A stretch of 64,000 bases of DNA, taken from NCBI RefSeq assembly GCF_014646135.1, contig NZ_BMMW01000002.1, positions 496,001 to 560,000 of the forward strand, read 5' to 3'. This document shows positions 56,001 through 64,000 of this stretch, one piece after another (within the stretch, counting starts at the first letter, position 1; every line of letters begins with the position of its first letter). The DNA is from Nocardia camponoti (GTDB lineage: Bacteria > Actinomycetota > Actinomycetes > Mycobacteriales > Mycobacteriaceae). Made by a program: the position numbers and the translations under genes. The notes beneath the pieces were generated by a model that saw nothing but the letters and a program-made list of their open reading frames with translations, ran no database searches and was not told where the DNA came from.

Positions 56001-59000
56001 TGTTCAACCTGTACGGCCCGACCGAATTCACCGTCCACGCAACGCACGCGCCCGCCGCTGGCGTGACCACTGCCGCCGTCCCGATCGGCAAGCCGGTTTG
56101 GAACGCGCAGGCGTACGTGCTCGACGCCCGTCTGCATCCGGTGCCGACCGGCGTCGCTGGCGAGCTGTATCTGGCAGGCGACCAGGTCGCGCGCGGCTAC
56201 CTCGGCCGCCCCGACCTCACCGCTGACCGGTTCGTCGCCGCGCCGTTCGGGGAAGCGGGTGCGCGCATGTACCGCACCGGCGACCTCGTACGTCGCGGTG
56301 CCGACGGTGCGATCACCTACCTTGGCCGCACCGACTTCCAGGTGAAGTTGCGCGGTATGCGCATCGAGCTTGGCGAGATCGAGGCCGCGCTCACCGCGCA
56401 CGATGCGGTCGCCCAAGCCGTCGTGCTCGTGAGCGCGCAGGCCAGTGCCGATCAGCTTGTCGGCTACGTGGTCCCTGCCGTCGATGCTGACGGCAACCAG
56501 CTCCCGGTGGACGTTGCCGAGCTGCGTACCTACCTCGCGGGTCGACTCCAGTCGCACATGGTGCCGTCGGTGCTCATGGTGCTAGAAGCGTTGCCGCTCA
56601 ACGCGAATGGCAAGTTGGACCGTCGCGCACTGCCCGAGCCGGTGTTTACCACCGAGGTCGAGTTCCGTGCGCCGCGCACCCCGCTTGAGCAGGTGATCGC
56701 TGACCTGTTCGCCGAGGTGCTTGGCATTGAGCGCGTTGGTGTCGATGACTCGTTCTTCGCCCTCGGTGGCGACTCGATCGTGTCGATTCAGCTGGTTTCG
56801 CGTGCCAAGGCGCGCGGGGTCATCTTCACGGCTCGCCAGGTGTTCGAGCAGCGCACCGTCGCCGGCTTGGCGATGGTCGCCGAAACCGCTGGCGGACAGG
56901 GTGATTCGATCCTCGCCGAGCTGCCCGGTGGTGGCGTTGGTGAACGGCCGCTCACCCCGGTCGAGCGGTTCATGGTTGACCGGCCGGGCTCGTTCCGTCG
57001 CTTCCACCAGGCCGTGACGCTCGGCCTGCCCGCCGGCATCGACCGTGCGGGCGTCGCCGCGACGATCGCCGCCGTCATCGATCGCCACGACATGCTGCGC
57101 GCACGTCTCGATCTCACCAACGGTGTTGTCGAAACGGCGGCACCCGGCACGATCGACGTCGACGCGCTGATCGACCACCACGAATTCGATTCGGCAGCAC
57201 CGCATTCCGCGGTCGGTCGCATCGCTTCACTTGCCCTCGACGACAGCCTGTCACGGCTGGATCCCGAGTCCGGCGTTGTCATCCGCTTCGCGTGGCTTGA
57301 GCCGGTTGGCGGCGATGACCGCACCGGTTACCTGATCGTCGTCGCGCATCACCTCGTCGTTGACGGTGTTTCGTGGCGCATCCTTGTCCCCGACTTCGTC
57401 TCCGCATGGGGCCAGTTCGCTTCCGGCCAGCAGCCTCGTCTCGCGCCAACCGGCACGAGCATGCGGACCTGGGCACACGCGCTTGAGCGCGTCGCCGCCG
57501 ATCGCACCGATGAGCTCGCGTTCTGGCGCGACGTTGTCGACGGGCCCGACCCGCTGCTTTCGCCGCGCGCGTTCGACCCGACCATCGACGTCACCGACCT
57601 GCTCGACACCATTCGCGTTGAGGTTTCTGCCGAGGTCACGCGTTCGCTGCTCAACACGGTGCCCGCGCTGTTCCACGGTGGTGCGAACGACGGTCTGCTG
57701 ACCGCGTTGGCGCTGGCTGTCGCGTCGTGGCGCGCGCAGCTTGGCGTCGCGGAGAACTCCGCGCTGATTCGCCTCGAAGGCCACGGCCGCGAAGAAGCTG
57801 TTGTGCCCGGCGCTGACCTGTCGAGCACGGTCGGCTGGTTCACCTCGATGTTCCCGGTCCGCTTCGACCTGACCGGCATCGACATCGACGCCGCGATGGC
57901 TGGCGGCGAAGAGATGGGCCGCGCGATCAAGGCGGTCAAGGAACAGCTGCTCGCGGTGCCTGACCACGGCATCGGCTACGGCCTGCTGCGCTACCTCAAC
58001 GCCGACACCGCGCACGCGCTGCCCGCGCGGATGCCCGGCCAGATCAGCTTCAACTACCTCGGTCGCTTCACCGAAGGCGCTTCCGCCGACGCCATGCGTG
58101 GCTTCGGTTGGGTGCCCGCGCCCGAGCTGTCCCAGCTCATCGGTACCGCCGACGCTGACATGCCCGCGATGGCACCGCTCGACATCAACGCCGGTGTTGG
58201 CGGCGAGCAGCTCAGCGCCCGCATCACCTACCCGGCGACCCTGCTGGAAACCGACCGCGTCCGCGCGTTCGGCGACCTGTGGGTGCGCGCGCTCGAAGCT
58301 GTCGCGCTGCATGCCGAAACGGCGAACGCTGGCGGCTTCACACCGTCGGACTTCCCGCTCGTGCGCACAAGCCAGCTCGACATCGACGGTTGGGAACGGC
58401 AGTTCGCCGGGCTCACCGACGCGTGGTCGCTTTCGCCGTTGCAGGCTGGTCTGCTCTTCCACGCGCAGCTCGCTGAGTCGTCGGTCGACGTCTACACCTC
58501 GCAGGCGGTACTGACGCTCACCGGTCGCGTTTCCGCACCTCGACTGCGCGCAGCCGCGCAAGCGCTGGTCAACCGCTACGACAGCCTGCGCACCGCGTTC
58601 GTCACCGACGCCAACGGCACCCCGGTGCAGCTGGTGATCGACGGCGTCGACGTGCCGTGGACCGAATACGACCGCCGCGCGACCGGCGACGCGACCGACC
58701 TGATCGAAGGCGATCGCCTGCGTCAGTTCGACCTCGCCGCTCCGCCACTGATCCGGTTCACGCTGGTCCAGCTCGCCGACGACGTGTGGTCGCTCGCGAT
58801 CACCAACCACCACATCCTGCTCGACGGCTGGTCGATGCCGCTGCTGATGCGCGACCTGCTCGTGCTGTACGCGACGCATGCCGATCCGGCTGGCCTGCCG
58901 CCGGTGCGGTCCTACCGTTACTTCCTCGACTGGGTCGCCAAGCAGAACCCCGCTGCGTCGCTGGAAGCGTGGCGTCAGGCGTTGCAGGGCGTTTCCGAGC

Positions 59001-62000
59001 CGACGCTGCTTGCTCGTCCGCAGGTTGGGCGCGAGATCACCGCGCTTTCGGGTGAGTACGCGTTCGACCTTGACGAGGCGACGACGGCTCAGGTTGTCGC
59101 GCTCGCCGCGCGTCTCGGTATCACCGTGAACACGGTGTTGCAGACGGCGTGGGGTCTCGTGCTTGGCCGCTCGATCGGCCAGGAAGACGTGGTCTTCGGT
59201 ACCACGGTTTCGGGTCGTCCCGCCGACCTCAACGGCGTCGAGAACATGGTTGGTCTTTTCATCAACACCATTCCGGTGCGGGTGACATTCGACCAGGCCG
59301 AATCGGCGCGCACGCTGCTCACGCGCGTGCAGGGTGAGCAGGCCGACCTGCTTGACCACCACCACATCGGGCTTGCCGACATCCAGGCGACCGCCGACCT
59401 CGGCGGCCTGTTCGACACGCTCATGGTCTTCGAGTCGTATCCCGTTGACGCCGAAGGCATTCAGGCCCAGGCCGCCGACATCGACGGCATGGCCGTCGCG
59501 GGTCTCGACGTCGCCGACGCGACGCACTACCCGCTCACGCTGATCGCGCGACTTGATTCACAGCTGCGTATCCGCGCGAGCTACCTCAACGACCTGATCG
59601 ACGCCGACAGCGTCGAGCGTGTCGCTGACCGTCTCGTGCGCGCGCTGACGGCGATCGCCGCCGCACCCGAAACGCCGGTTGGCGACATCAACCTGCTCGG
59701 TGCGACCGAACGCGCGAACCTCACGCAGAACTGGGTTTCGGCGGGTCTCGACGGCGGCACCGGCCTGTTCGCCGAGCCCGACGTGACGCTGTCGGATCTG
59801 GTTGACGCGATGGTTGTCGAGCACGGCGACCGCACCGCGGTGCGCTTCGGCGACGATTCGCTGACCTACTCCGAGCTCGATCAGCGCGCTAACCAGTTGG
59901 CGCGCAAGCTGATTCGCGAAGGCGCTGGCCCCGGCCAGTTGGTCGCGGTGATCCTGCCGCGTTCGCTCGACCTTGTTGTCGCGCTGCTCGCGGTGGTCAA
60001 GTCGGGTGCCGGTTACGTGCCGATCGACCCGACCTACCCGGCCGATCGCATCGCTTACGTGCTGTCTGATGCCGCGCCCGCGAGTGTGATCGTCGACGGC
60101 ACTGTTGATCTTGACCTGCCTTCGAACCTGACGGTCGTGTCGATGGCCGGGTTCGGTGTCGAGACCGGTGACCTGGTTGACGCGGGTGAAGGCCCGATCA
60201 CCGACGCCGACCGCATCGCACCGCTGCATTCAGCGAACACGGCCTACGTCATCTACACCTCCGGTTCGACCGGTCGCCCCAAGGGCGTTGTTGTGGCGCA
60301 CTCGAACGTGGTCAAGCTGTTCGCTAACACCGACCGCGAGTTCGGGTTCGGTCCCGATGACGTGTGGACGATGTTCCACTCAAGCGCCTTCGACTTCTCG
60401 GTCTGGGAACTCTGGGGTGCGCTGCTTTACGGCGGCACCGTCGTCGTTGTCGACTACTACGTGTCGCGTTCGCCGGAACAGTTCCTTGAGCTGCTCTCAC
60501 GCGAAAACGTGACGGTCCTCAACCAGACGCCGTCGGCGTTCTACCAGCTCGCTGAAGTCGAACGCACCAACCCGACACCACTTGCGTTGCGCTACGTGGT
60601 CTTTGGTGGCGAAGCGCTCGATCTGGCTCGCTTGCGCGACTGGATGGTCCGCAACGGCGACGGTGCCAACGGGTCGACCGGCCCGCAGCTGGTCAACATG
60701 TACGGCATCACCGAGACCACCGTCCATGTGACTCACCGCGTCCTTGACCTCGAAACTGTCACTAACGCAACAGGTTCGGTGATCGGTAAGGCCATCGCAG
60801 CACTGTCGGTCTACGTGCTCGACACTCGCCTCAACCCGGTCCCGGTTGGCGTGCCCGGCGAGATTTACGTCGCCGGTCCGCAGCTGACGCACGGCTACCT
60901 TGGCCGTGAAGAACTGTCGATCGCCCGCTTCGTCGCTAACCCGTTCGCCACTACCGGGGAGCGTTTGTACCGTTCCGGCGACCTCGGCCGCTGGAACGCC
61001 GCAGGCGAACTCGAACATCTCGGTCGCGCTGACGACCAGGTCAAGGTCCGTGGTTTCCGTATCGAGCTTGGCGAAATCGAAGCCGCGCTGTTGGCGATCG
61101 ACGCCGTGACCCATGCTGCCGTGATTGTCCGCAACGACAACCGCGTCACCGACCAGCTCGTTGGCTACCTCGTGACCAGCGACAACACCATCGACACCGA
61201 AGAAATCAAGACAGTTCTGTCGGAAACCCTTCCGACGTACATGGTCCCGTCGGTGCTCATGGTCCTCGACGCGCTGCCGCTGACGGTCAACGGCAAGCTC
61301 GACCGCAGGGCACTGCCCGCGCCGGTTGTCGAAGCGGTCGCGTTCCGCGCGCCGACGACGCCGGTCGAAGAACTCGTCGCCGCTGTCTTCGCCGACGTTC
61401 TCGGCGTCGAGCGGGTCGGCCTTGATGACGACTTCTTCGCCCTCGGCGGCAACTCGCTCATCGCGACCCGCGTCGCCGCTCGCCTTTCGACCGCGCTCGA
61501 CGCGCGCGTCGGGGTGCGCGAGATTTTCGAAGCGTCGACCGTCGCAGGCCTTGCCGCCCGCGCCGATTCGGCAGGCGAAATCAACACGCGTCCCGCGCTC
61601 GTTCCGCAGCAGCGTCCGACCATCGTTCCGCTGTCGATGGCACAGCAGCGCATGTGGTTCCTCAACCGATTCGACCCCGAATCGGCTGTCGACAACATCC
61701 CGCTTGCCGTTCGGATGTCGGGTCTGCTCGATCGGCAGGCGCTGCAAATCGCCGTTGCCGACGTGCTCGCGCGGCACGAGTCGCTGCGCACCCGCTACCC
61801 CGAGGTCGACGGTGCCGCGCATCAGGAGATCGTCCCGACCGCGCAGGTGATCCCCGACCTGACGCCGGTCGAGGTGACCGAGGACGAGCTGCCCGGCGCG
61901 CTCGCCCGCGTGATCCTGCGCGGCTTCGACGTCACCGAAGAGGTGCCGCTGCGCGCGCAACTGTTCGAGACCAGCCCGACCGAACACGTGCTCGTGCTCG

Positions 62001-64000
62001 TCGCCCACCACATCAGCGCTGACGGTTTCTCGATGGGCCCGCTCGCCCGCGACGTGATGACGGCGTACGCCGCGCGCGTCGAAGGCGGCGAGCCGATGTG
62101 GGAGCCGCTCGCGGTGCAGTACGCCGACTACGCGCTGTGGCAGCGCGCGGCGCTTGGTGCCGAAGACGACGCGGAATCAGTTATCGCACAGCAGGTTTCC
62201 TACTGGCGCGACACCCTCGCCGGCCTGCCCGATCAGCTCGACCTGCCCGCTGACCGCCCGCGCCCTGCCGTCGCTTCGGGTCGTGGTGCGCGCACGCGCT
62301 TCACCATCGACGCCGCGACTCAGGCCGCGCTGACCGAACTCGGTCAGGCACACGGCGCGACGCTGTTCATGGTTGTGCACGCCGCACTCGCCGTGCTGCT
62401 CGCTCGCTTGAGCGGCGAATCCGACATCGCGATCGGCACCCCGGTCGCCGGTCGTGGTGAGCGCGAACTCGACGACCTCGTCGGCATGTTCGTCAACACC
62501 CTCGTGCTGCGCACCGAGGTCGACGCCGCGCACAGCTTCAGCGACCTGCTCGGCGCGGCACGCACCACCGACATCGCCGCGTTCGGCCACGCTGACCTGC
62601 CGTTCGAGCGACTGGTTGAGATCATCAACCCCGCCCGCTCGCAGGCACGCAACCCGCTGTTCCAGGTGATGCTCACGCTGCAAAACACCGGCCAGACCGC
62701 GCTGACACTGCCGGAGCTCACCGTGAGCCCCGTCGAGTTGCCAAGCGAGACAGCCAAATTCGACTTGCAGTTGGTGCTTGCCGAAGAGCCGGGCAATGCC
62801 GGGATCGGCGCGGAGTTCATCTACGCGACCGACCTGTTCGACGCCGCGACGATCGATGACTTCATCCGTCGCTTCAGCATGATTCTGCGCGCGATCACCG
62901 CGACGCCGAACCGCCCGATCGGCGACCTGCCGATGCTCGACATCACCGAGCACATGGTGTTGTCGCGCGACTGGAACGCAACCGACTACCCGGTCGACCA
63001 CACGGCGACGCTGGTTTCGATGTTCGAAGCCCAGGTCGCCGCGACGCCGAACGCGACCGCGCTCACGTTCGAGGGGACGAGTCTGTCCTACGCCGAGTTC
63101 GCGAGCCGGGTCCGGCTGCTTACTCGCTGGCTCATCGAACGCGGCGTTGGCCCGGAATCGCTTGTCGCCCTTGGCATGCGACGGTCGGTCGACCTGTTGG
63201 TCGGCATGTACGCGACGGTGGCGGCGGGCGGTGGCTACGTGCCGCTCGACCCCGACCACCCGGCCGAGCGCACCGCCTATGTCCTCGACACCGCCGACCC
63301 GGTGTGTGTCCTGACCAGCGGCGATGACCTGCCGATCGACACCGCGCAGGTGCGCATCGACCACCTCGACCTTTCCGGTTACGACGACGGCCCGATCGCC
63401 GCGTCGGAGCTGCGCGCCCCGCTGCGGCCGCACAACACCGCGTACGTGATCTTCACGTCCGGCTCGACCGGTCGCCCGAAGGGTGTCGCTGTTTCGCACG
63501 CCGCGATCGTCAACCGTCTGGTGTGGATGCAGGCCGAGTACGGCCTCACCACCGCCGATGTCGTGTTGCAGAAGACGCCGTCGACCTTCGACGTTTCGGT
63601 GTGGGAGTTCTTCTGGCCCTTGCAGATTGGCGCACGTCTGGTCATTGCCCGGCCCGACGGCCATCGCGATCCGGCGTACTTGGCCGAGGTCATCGAGGCC
63701 GAGCAGGTCACGACCGCCCACTTCGTTCCCGCGATGATGTCGGTGTTCGTCGCCGAACCGTCTGCGGCACGGTGTGTTTCGCTGCGTCAGGTCTTCGCAT
63801 CGGGTGAAGCACTGCCCGCCGCGACCGCGCATCAGTTGCGCGAACTGACCGGTGCCGCCCTGCACAACCTGTACGGCCCAACCGAAGCGGCCGTCGACGT
63901 GACCTATCACGAGGTTGTCGACGCCGACACCGTCTCGGTGCCGATCGGCGCGCCGGTCGCCAACACCCAGGTCTACGTGCTCGACGCGCGACTGCACCCG
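37811..64000 (+). CDS. Giant non-ribosomal peptide synthetase, at least eight modules, 3' end outside the window
   Basis: A single frame runs from ATG 37811 (GAGG seven bases upstream) to the last base: 8,730 codons with no stop. The A3 motif of the last module (63443) is in the same frame as the start, and no stop-bounded frame occurs in this phase anywhere in the interval. Domain order: C-A-T five times, C-A-T-E, C-A-T, C-A (cut). All C domains keep HHxxxDG, all seven T domains keep the attachment Ser, and all A domains keep the core motifs and SGKLDR or NGKLDR lysine. Binding pockets (GrsA numbering 235, 236, 239, 278, 299, 301, 322, 330, 331, 517) predict Ser for modules 3, 5, 8 and Thr for 7. 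No thioesterase or reductase is reached. Product unknown. Confidence 0.97.
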   Translation, partial: MNFDGKGEMENVVVPVSDEDLFPLSPAQLGIWYAQHLDPATPINIAQYVELHGDLDRDALLQASVDAAAEMGAGFLVITEHDGEAMQRVDRSLAAHEELIYVDLRAEADPDAAAQAWMRAEYGRPLDLLSDRLVQSAALQLADNRWFWYLRAHHIVLDGFSASTFVTRITELYTAAVTGTQAPTSKPGSLPELVNAEFDYRTSSRAKADEEYWTERIIGLANSGNTLATRTPSAGLLHQTHSAALTPDQGDLLQAACDRLDSTPAALLLAAVAAYLAQWTGTEDVTLSLPVTARTTVAMRRAGMVASNIVPLRLTVAPETTVAALLKDVTVAVSGALRHQRYRHEDIRRTADASGVIDAGFFGPLVNIMLFNDEVTLGSTTGNIHILATGAVADLSVNLYRSQGGVRTHVDLQTNPDNYTEDEASRHHGRFLEFFDRFLAAADDRTVWTLPLTGAAELERTTLGWNNTEHSVPDVTLTELLDAQVSNTPDRVAVEFDGETLTYAELGARANQLARHLIAAGVGPESLVGVAISRSADFVVASQAVLRAGGAYVPIDPDQPAERNAYILESSTPVLVLSKSQTELELPSGLRRDDLDSVELSGFSAEPVTDAERRAPLRTTNTAYVIFTSGSTGRPKGVAVSHHAIVNQLRWMLDEYRFTADDVYLQKSAATFDLSVWGYYLPLLAGAKLVVAGADGHRDPAYVAELIHRTSVTVTDFVPSMLTLFAAQATPEQCASLREIFVIGEALPPQTCAAFAAISDAGLHNLYGPTEAAVSVTHWTPTDFDAAVVPIGVPEWNVEVYVLDSRLRPTPIGASGELYLSGRQLARAYHGRPDLTADRFVANPFQPGERMYRTGDLVRWAERPDGVGVLEYIGRTDFQVKFRGQRIELGEIETVLLAHPAINQAVVLVVDTATGQQLVAYVVPTAGMTVDQVETTRFAGTQLSAYMVPASIMVLDELPLNASGKLDRKALPTPIFAARTTDYRAPRDHAEEIVAGIFADVLAQDMVGIDDSFFELGGNSLVATQVMARISAAFGVRLGVRALFEAPTVAGIAARLATAVPSAATPLVARKLHAQVPLSPAQQRMWFLNQFDPNSPAYNVPFIVRVNGAVNIDAFAAALTDVIERQESLRTIYPQSGDAGYQHVLPMSQVELGIDVDRVAEAELPAELLDFARQGFDVTRDLPIRVRIWEVAGKREYVVAVVLHHIAVDGFSFGPLAQDMAQAYLVRNAKLEPSWAPLPVQYRDYTLWQRELLGSEQDEQSTASREIAYWKSALAELPDQLDLPTDRPRPAVQSFRGGRVNGEIPADLHALLLGVSRARGTSMFMLLHSALAVLLARLSGTTDIAVGTPVAGRGEAALDNLIGMFVNTLVLRTEVDSAVSFAEFLANTRESDLGAFSHAQVPFERLVEVLNPRRSQARHPLFQVMLTVQDFHQVNVDLDGLTVRAEELAVDVAQFDLQFAVSEIADAESAAGGMSLVLTYATDLFDEATATQIMRRWIQVLRTVAADVTIPVADIDILDETEHDDLIARVGLPAEPERTLPALLADAAAVDPMAPAVVFDGRSLSYAEVDAHSNRLARLLIERGIGTEDVVAVTVPRSTWSYLATWGITKSGAAFLPVAADLPSDRIDYMLTDSGTRVGVTVSAVRDQLPDSVDWVVLDELDLTAYSPAPVTDSDRLRTLTPENRAYVIYTSGTTGQPKGVVLPHSGLANFAAEQRDRYGLDSSTRALHFASPSFDASILEFLLAIAGGGALVVVPPGMYGGAELADLIREEHVTHAMLTPSVLASMDATTLTGLRVVIAGGEAVSADLIAKFAADGRQFFNAYGPTEATVASNISDALSPGDQVTIGAAIRGMHALVLDARLRPVPVGVAGELYLSGVQLARGYLDRAALTADRFVANPYGDGTRMYRTGDVVRWTADGTVEYVGRSDFQVKVRGFRIELGEIDAALTSDPSIDFAVTIGHTGSTGVTALVSYVVAAQDHSIDVAEVTSDLTRRLPAYMVPSSIMVIDGVPLTPTGKLDRRALPEPVFEVRQFRAPSTPIEEIVAQIFGEVLGIERVGSDDDFFTLGGNSLIATQVASRLGTALDTRVPVRMLFEASTVAALAARVESRAGAGAWRELVARERPQRVPLSLAQQRMWFLNRFSVDSAEAAESAVNNIPIAIRLSGELDIAALQIAVIDVIDRHESLRTVFPETADGPVQVILDAARITPDLTPVPVSEANLVSELIELAGLAFDVTSEVPLHARLFELNESEYVLAMVVHHISTDGWSMTPLARDVMVAYAARALWEQPAWAKLPVQYADYALWQREVLGSEDDPNSLLSNQIRYWTNQLAELPVELVLPSDRPRPAVASYRGGSYPFVISEQTQRRLTDIGREHNASLFMVMHSALAVLLAQLSGTDDIAIGTPVAGRGEAALDDLVGMFVNTLVLRTRLRGEATIADLLADVRDTDLHAFAHADVPFERVMDALNPPRSQARHPLFQVMLSFQNLPDSTFELPGLRVTPLDYQSGTAKFDLSLTIRESDDEQAGMLAEFAYATDLFDAATVAQFAERYQRVLALIAENPAASLREIDLLDDAERALVLREWNQTDYAVPAQVSVLDQFETVVRTSPDAIALTFDPGDDAPAQQLTYGEFAARVNQLARHLIAEGVGPDDLVAVAMHRSLDLLVAIYATITAGGAYVPIDPDHPVERINHVINTARPAAILTTGHDNATELGDGSARTLLIDELDLTAYSTAPVTDADRRAPLRSDNTAYVIFTSGSTGRPKGVAVTHSAIINRLVWMQAEYGLTTNDVVLQKTPATFDVSVWEFFWPLQIGAELVIATPDGHRDPAYLTQVIIDKGVTTAHFVPSMLAAFVTAPNVGNCVSLRNVFASGEALPAQTAHQLRELTGTALHNLYGPTEAAVDVTYHEVVDTDAIAVPIGKPVFNTQVYVLDGSLRPTPVGVRGELYLAGTQLARGYTRQPTLTADRFVANPFSPGERMYRTGDLVSWNAAGELEYVGRTDFQVKLRGQRIELGEIETVLLDFADVSQAVVLVVDTPNGQQLVAYVVGAGVDPAELTRFAADRLPTYMVPTAMMVLAEFPLNTSGKLDRKALPAPSFEVREFRAPVTPIQEIVAGVFADLLGVARVGLDDDFFSLGGNSLVATQVTARLGAALDTDVRVRTLFEASTVEALAQRLASEAGQGGRLPLRRRDRDELAPLSFAQQRMWFLNRMDAESAIYSLPFAIRLSGSLNIAALQAAIADVVERHESLRTIFPDSDNGPTQVVLDADGIVGELRPLSVVGGNVIEQMITLASSGFDVTAEAPIRVRLFQLSSSEYVLALVLHHIAADGWSLAPLARDIMVAYAARNAGHAPEWAPLAVQYADYAVWQRAVLGAEDDPESVISAQTQYWATQLAGLPDELVLPADRPRPPVASFRGGQVTTEISADTQQRLVELSRKHNASVFMVLHGALAVLLSRLSGSDDVAIGTPIAGRGEQALDDLVGMFVNTLVLRSQVDGGQSFTEFLKQVRETDLAAFGHADVPFERLVDVLKPARSQARHPLFQVVLAVQNVTQPVLELDGLTVSAEPLDVELAKFDLQFALREIDGGGWTLDLAYATDLFDESTVAELGRRWVRVLEAIAADPSVAVGDVPILGTDERAALLDHRGPAAEPAWTLPELLAEAVATAPDGPAVVFDGTTLSYADVDTRSNRLARLLIERGVRAEDIVAVTVPRSTWSYLATWGITKSGGAFLPIAADLPSERIEYMLADSGARIGVTVSSVRDQLPDSVDWLVLDELDLDAYSDAAVTDWTRTRSLQPQHPAYVIYTSGTTGLPKGVVVSHAGLANFRAEQNERYGLDTGTRALHFASPSFDASILESLLAVGGAGALVIVPPGVYGGAELAELIRDEQVTHAMLTPSVLASMDASALAGLRVVIAGGEAVSADLVTKFSTGDRRFFNAYGPTEATIASNMSDELVPGDRVTVGAPIRGMRAFVLDGRLQPVPVGATGELYLSGIQLARGYLDRAALTADRFVANPFADGERMYRTGDVVRWTTDGTVEYVGRSDFQVKVRGFRIELGEIDAALTVDPSIDFAVTVGHTGTTGVTSLVSYLVLVPGYSIDIADVTADLGRRLPSYMVPSALIVIDQVPLTPTGKLDRRALPAPVFEARQFRAPSTPIEEIVAGIFGDVLELDRVGADDDFFTLGGNSLIATQVASRLGAALDTRVPVRMLFEASTVESLAARVEAHVGAGARPELVAAERPALVPLSLAQQRMWFLNRFSADSADATESAVNNIPIAIRLTGTLDVAAMRAAVLDVIERHESLRTRYPEVDGQPYQEVVAVAPVDLTPVTVTESELPQRLTELMLSRFDVTTEVPLRVALFELSPTEHVLTLVAHHIAADGFSMGPLTRDVMVAYTARVGGGAPGWTPLAVQYADYALWQRAVLGAEDDANSVIANQIRYWADELAELPDELVLPADRQRPAVASYAGATHPFTISAETQRGLIELGREHNASLFMVMHSALAVLLARMSGTDDIAIGTPVAGRGEAAIDDLIGMFVNTLVLRTRVAGGETIGDLLAQVRETDLAAFANADVPFERLVEVLNPARSQARHPLFQVMLSFQNLGQLSFELPDLTVAAVDYETSLAKFDLQLMVQELTDETGAPAGMSAAFAYATDLFDPATVADFANRLDRLLAALIAQPDVAVGDIDLLGAQERSLVLHRWNATEYTIDPTTLVALFEAQVERTPDEIALTFEGTSLSYATFADRVHQLARWLTESGVGPESLVALGMRRSLDLLVGMYAVVAAGGAYVPIDPDHPAERIAHILDTARPVCVLTTVNDELDLPDHIRQVQIDTLDVSGYSTEPITDADRIAPLHPDNTAYVIFTSGSTGRPKGVAVSHAAIVNRLVWMHAEYGLTASDVVLQKTPATFDVSVWEFFWPLQVGARLVVAKPDGHRDPAYLAQLIIDQGVTTAHFVPSMLAVFVTDERVRDCVSLRNVFASGEALPAPPAHQLRELTGAALHNLYGPTEAAVDVTFHEVIDTDTVSVPIGAPVFNTQVYVLDARLRPVTPGVPGELYLAGTQLARGYVEQPVLTADRFIANPFTEGARMYRTGDLVRWTADGELDYLGRTDFQVKVRGLRIELGDIEAALVGDDSVAQAVVLVHDDEHTGQQLVAYLVAAGSVDTDALRVSLSAQLPAYMVPATFMVLDAFPTNASGKLDRKALPQPVFQARGFRAPVTPVQEIVAGIFADLLGVDRVGLDDDFFALGGNSLIATRATARLGAALDTDVPLRALFDAATVEALAARIESQTTNGSRAQLLPRERGVGELVPLSFAQQRMWFLNQFDKASAAYSLPLAIRLTGELDTVALEAALLDVARRHESLRTRYPDHGGTPMQLVVAAEQLDLALVSQPIAEHALIGAVTEFVGIGFDVAEQAPVRAKLFAVSPTEHVLVVVVHHIAADGVSMRPLARDVMAAYLARTQGEAPSWAPLPVQYADFAIWQREVLGAEEDSESLLAKQVAYWQSALADSPDELTLPSDRPRPTIASYRGADVSTTLSAELVAELERVARTHGTSLFMVTHAALAVLLGRLAGTNDVAIGTPVAGRGAAALDDLVGMFVNTLVLRSELNLGESFADLLARTRSSDLDAFGNADVPFERLVELLAPERSQARNPLFQVMLAFQNMERATLELPGLTVAEVDVDTTTSRFDLQFTLSEVAPEAGAAAGMSVGMTYATDLFDESSAETILVQLTRVLTAIAANADVAVGDIALLDAAETERELAGWNETRRELGQGSTLVELFDAQVNATPDAVAVAYETSDATFETLTYAELASRVHKLAHRLVEAGVGPETLVAVGIPRSLDLFIAIYAILEAGGGYVPLDLEQPADRIAYVLDAANPACVLVTAASSGVDFGTERPTLAIDALDLSEYSDAPLTDADRIAPLLPAHLAYAIFTSGSTGRPKGVGVAHSAVVNQIRWITGEYGIGSNDVVLFKTPVTFDVSVWELFGPLAVGGQVVIAAPDGHRDPQYLATTIAARGVTMTSFVPSMLAVFAGAVDGADLTSLRSVLVAGEAFTSDTAAAFGRVSSAELFNLYGPTEFTVHATHAPAAGVTTAAVPIGKPVWNAQAYVLDARLHPVPTGVAGELYLAGDQVARGYLGRPDLTADRFVAAPFGEAGARMYRTGDLVRRGADGAITYLGRTDFQVKLRGMRIELGEIEAALTAHDAVAQAVVLVSAQASADQLVGYVVPAVDADGNQLPVDVAELRTYLAGRLQSHMVPSVLMVLEALPLNANGKLDRRALPEPVFTTEVEFRAPRTPLEQVIADLFAEVLGIERVGVDDSFFALGGDSIVSIQLVSRAKARGVIFTARQVFEQRTVAGLAMVAETAGGQGDSILAELPGGGVGERPLTPVERFMVDRPGSFRRFHQAVTLGLPAGIDRAGVAATIAAVIDRHDMLRARLDLTNGVVETAAPGTIDVDALIDHHEFDSAAPHSAVGRIASLALDDSLSRLDPESGVVIRFAWLEPVGGDDRTGYLIVVAHHLVVDGVSWRILVPDFVSAWGQFASGQQPRLAPTGTSMRTWAHALERVAADRTDELAFWRDVVDGPDPLLSPRAFDPTIDVTDLLDTIRVEVSAEVTRSLLNTVPALFHGGANDGLLTALALAVASWRAQLGVAENSALIRLEGHGREEAVVPGADLSSTVGWFTSMFPVRFDLTGIDIDAAMAGGEEMGRAIKAVKEQLLAVPDHGIGYGLLRYLNADTAHALPARMPGQISFNYLGRFTEGASADAMRGFGWVPAPELSQLIGTADADMPAMAPLDINAGVGGEQLSARITYPATLLETDRVRAFGDLWVRALEAVALHAETANAGGFTPSDFPLVRTSQLDIDGWERQFAGLTDAWSLSPLQAGLLFHAQLAESSVDVYTSQAVLTLTGRVSAPRLRAAAQALVNRYDSLRTAFVTDANGTPVQLVIDGVDVPWTEYDRRATGDATDLIEGDRLRQFDLAAPPLIRFTLVQLADDVWSLAITNHHILLDGWSMPLLMRDLLVLYATHADPAGLPPVRSYRYFLDWVAKQNPAASLEAWRQALQGVSEPTLLARPQVGREITALSGEYAFDLDEATTAQVVALAARLGITVNTVLQTAWGLVLGRSIGQEDVVFGTTVSGRPADLNGVENMVGLFINTIPVRVTFDQAESARTLLTRVQGEQADLLDHHHIGLADIQATADLGGLFDTLMVFESYPVDAEGIQAQAADIDGMAVAGLDVADATHYPLTLIARLDSQLRIRASYLNDLIDADSVERVADRLVRALTAIAAAPETPVGDINLLGATERANLTQNWVSAGLDGGTGLFAEPDVTLSDLVDAMVVEHGDRTAVRFGDDSLTYSELDQRANQLARKLIREGAGPGQLVAVILPRSLDLVVALLAVVKSGAGYVPIDPTYPADRIAYVLSDAAPASVIVDGTVDLDLPSNLTVVSMAGFGVETGDLVDAGEGPITDADRIAPLHSANTAYVIYTSGSTGRPKGVVVAHSNVVKLFANTDREFGFGPDDVWTMFHSSAFDFSVWELWGALLYGGTVVVVDYYVSRSPEQFLELLSRENVTVLNQTPSAFYQLAEVERTNPTPLALRYVVFGGEALDLARLRDWMVRNGDGANGSTGPQLVNMYGITETTVHVTHRVLDLETVTNATGSVIGKAIAALSVYVLDTRLNPVPVGVPGEIYVAGPQLTHGYLGREELSIARFVANPFATTGERLYRSGDLGRWNAAGELEHLGRADDQVKVRGFRIELGEIEAALLAIDAVTHAAVIVRNDNRVTDQLVGYLVTSDNTIDTEEIKTVLSETLPTYMVPSVLMVLDALPLTVNGKLDRRALPAPVVEAVAFRAPTTPVEELVAAVFADVLGVERVGLDDDFFALGGNSLIATRVAARLSTALDARVGVREIFEASTVAGLAARADSAGEINTRPALVPQQRPTIVPLSMAQQRMWFLNRFDPESAVDNIPLAVRMSGLLDRQALQIAVADVLARHESLRTRYPEVDGAAHQEIVPTAQVIPDLTPVEVTEDELPGALARVILRGFDVTEEVPLRAQLFETSPTEHVLVLVAHHISADGFSMGPLARDVMTAYAARVEGGEPMWEPLAVQYADYALWQRAALGAEDDAESVIAQQVSYWRDTLAGLPDQLDLPADRPRPAVASGRGARTRFTIDAATQAALTELGQAHGATLFMVVHAALAVLLARLSGESDIAIGTPVAGRGERELDDLVGMFVNTLVLRTEVDAAHSFSDLLGAARTTDIAAFGHADLPFERLVEIINPARSQARNPLFQVMLTLQNTGQTALTLPELTVSPVELPSETAKFDLQLVLAEEPGNAGIGAEFIYATDLFDAATIDDFIRRFSMILRAITATPNRPIGDLPMLDITEHMVLSRDWNATDYPVDHTATLVSMFEAQVAATPNATALTFEGTSLSYAEFASRVRLLTRWLIERGVGPESLVALGMRRSVDLLVGMYATVAAGGGYVPLDPDHPAERTAYVLDTADPVCVLTSGDDLPIDTAQVRIDHLDLSGYDDGPIAASELRAPLRPHNTAYVIFTSGSTGRPKGVAVSHAAIVNRLVWMQAEYGLTTADVVLQKTPSTFDVSVWEFFWPLQIGARLVIARPDGHRDPAYLAEVIEAEQVTTAHFVPAMMSVFVAEPSAARCVSLRQVFASGEALPAATAHQLRELTGAALHNLYGPTEAAVDVTYHEVVDADTVSVPIGAPVANTQVYVLDARLHP
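41001..44150 (+). other. NRPS module 2: C - A - T
   Basis: C2 has HHIAVDG near 41422. The A3 motif is [10 protein letters not shown]. Pocket D-A-L-M-I-G-A-V-A-K, unassigned; a small or aliphatic substrate is a guess from the -G-A-V- pattern. T2 Ser at 44021. A2 and T2 closely match A4 and T4. Confidence 0.85.
44151..47350 (+). other. NRPS module 3: C - A(Ser) - T
   Basis: C3 has HHISTDG near 44590. Pocket D-V-W-H-F-S-L-V-D-K, the canonical serine code. T3 Ser at 47225. Confidence 0.88.
47351..50500 (+). other. NRPS module 4: C - A - T
   Basis: C4 has HHIAADG near 47780. Pocket D-A-L-M-I-G-A-I-A-K, one residue different from module 2, so probably the same substrate. T4 Ser at 50363. Confidence 0.85.
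50501..53680 (+). other. NRPS module 5: C - A(Ser) - T
   Basis: C5 has HHIAADG near 50928 and shares with C3 the uncommon [12 protein letters not shown] start. Pocket D-V-W-H-F-S-L-V-D-K, serine. T5 Ser at 53549. Confidence 0.88.
53681..58300 (+). other. NRPS module 6: C - A - T - E (D-residue)
   Basis: C6 has HHIAADG near 54108. Pocket D-V-W-S-L-A-L-V-H-K, unassigned. T6 has LGGDSI (Ser at 56774), the form usual before epimerases, unlike LGGNSL in the others. The E domain (about 56930-58290) has [11 protein letters not shown] (57347), [18 protein letters not shown] and FNYLGR, so epimerisation should be active. Confidence 0.88.
58301..61580 (+). other. NRPS module 7: C (D-L type) - A(Thr) - T
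   Basis: C7 opens with [14 protein letters not shown] and has HHILLDG near 58810; it differs from the other C domains as expected for one accepting a D-configured donor after an E domain. Pocket D-F-W-N-V-G-M-V-H-K, threonine. A7 has the [13 protein letters not shown]5 motif of Thr-type domains. T7 Ser at 61454. Confidence 0.88.
61581..64000 (+). other. NRPS module 8: C - A(Ser), cut by the window edge
   Basis: C8 has HHISADG near 62005. Pocket residues up to 331 read D-V-W-H-F-S-L-V-D, serine; the lysine and the T domain lie beyond the window. Confidence 0.85.

Overview
High-GC actinobacterial chromosome, most likely Mycobacteriales (Rhodococcus/Nocardia/Gordonia/Mycobacterium relatives). 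The left end matches, gene for gene, the Mycobacterium tuberculosis neighbourhood Rv0946c-Rv0955: PerM (DUF6350), a DUF5336 membrane protein, sucD, sucC, an M23 peptidase, UvrD/PcrA helicase, a short AroQ chorismate mutase and pgi. Family calls were made by reading translations; no database search was run. No tRNA, rRNA, CRISPR array or insertion sequence was recognised.

Layout. 1-13,030: conserved core (cell envelope/division, succinyl-CoA synthetase, cell-wall peptidase, helicase, chorismate mutase, aldehyde dehydrogenase, phosphoglucose isomerase), with strong hairpin terminators and one regulatory intergenic region. 12,951-24,865: mixed housekeeping and accessory genes (K+-channel-like protein, P-loop kinase, AidB-like acyl-CoA dehydrogenase with a TetR regulator, an orphan condensation-fold acyltransferase, a TetR protein with a long Ala/Gly/Lys/Ser-rich tail, flavin enzymes, Fpg/Nei glycosylase, cobF, thyA-folA, a cupin). 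24,950-27,366: DyP peroxidase and encapsulin, coupled by a 4-base overlap, with a classic encapsulin targeting tail on the peroxidase; a PH-domain membrane protein follows. 27,456-33,314: a TetR gene divergent from a permease, two DUF1989 proteins (urea/guanidine carboxylase-associated) and a carboxyltransferase-only protein lacking the biotin carboxylase and biotin carrier parts. 33,356-34,229: three overlapping small genes (HigB-like toxin, XRE antitoxin, a 60-residue protein) behind a consensus -10. 34,226-36,879: an ATP-grasp ligase and a soluble sensor kinase/NarL-type response regulator pair. 37,067-64,000: an alpha/beta-hydrolase-like protein without its nucleophile serine, then a giant NRPS.

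The NRPS is the main accessory object. One uninterrupted frame runs from 37,811 to the window end: 8,730 codons, still open, no termination domain reached. It encodes seven complete modules and most of an eighth: C-A-T / C-A-T / C-A-T / C-A-T / C-A-T / C-A-T-E / C-A-T / C-A(partial). Binding-pocket residues read from the translation predict Ser for modules 3, 5 and 8 and Thr for module 7. Modules 2 and 4 share almost the same code, so an X-Ser unit is repeated, apparently by duplication of two modules. Module 6 has an epimerase, giving a D-residue. I infer X1-X2-Ser-X2-Ser-D-X6-Thr-Ser-..., a peptide of at least eight residues that I do not recognise.

Several genes (pgi, thyA, a cupin gene, the DyP gene, the HigB-like toxin, the orphan acyltransferase) have a TANNNT-like -10 only 6-8 bases before the start codon and no clear Shine-Dalgarno sequence, suggesting leaderless transcripts.
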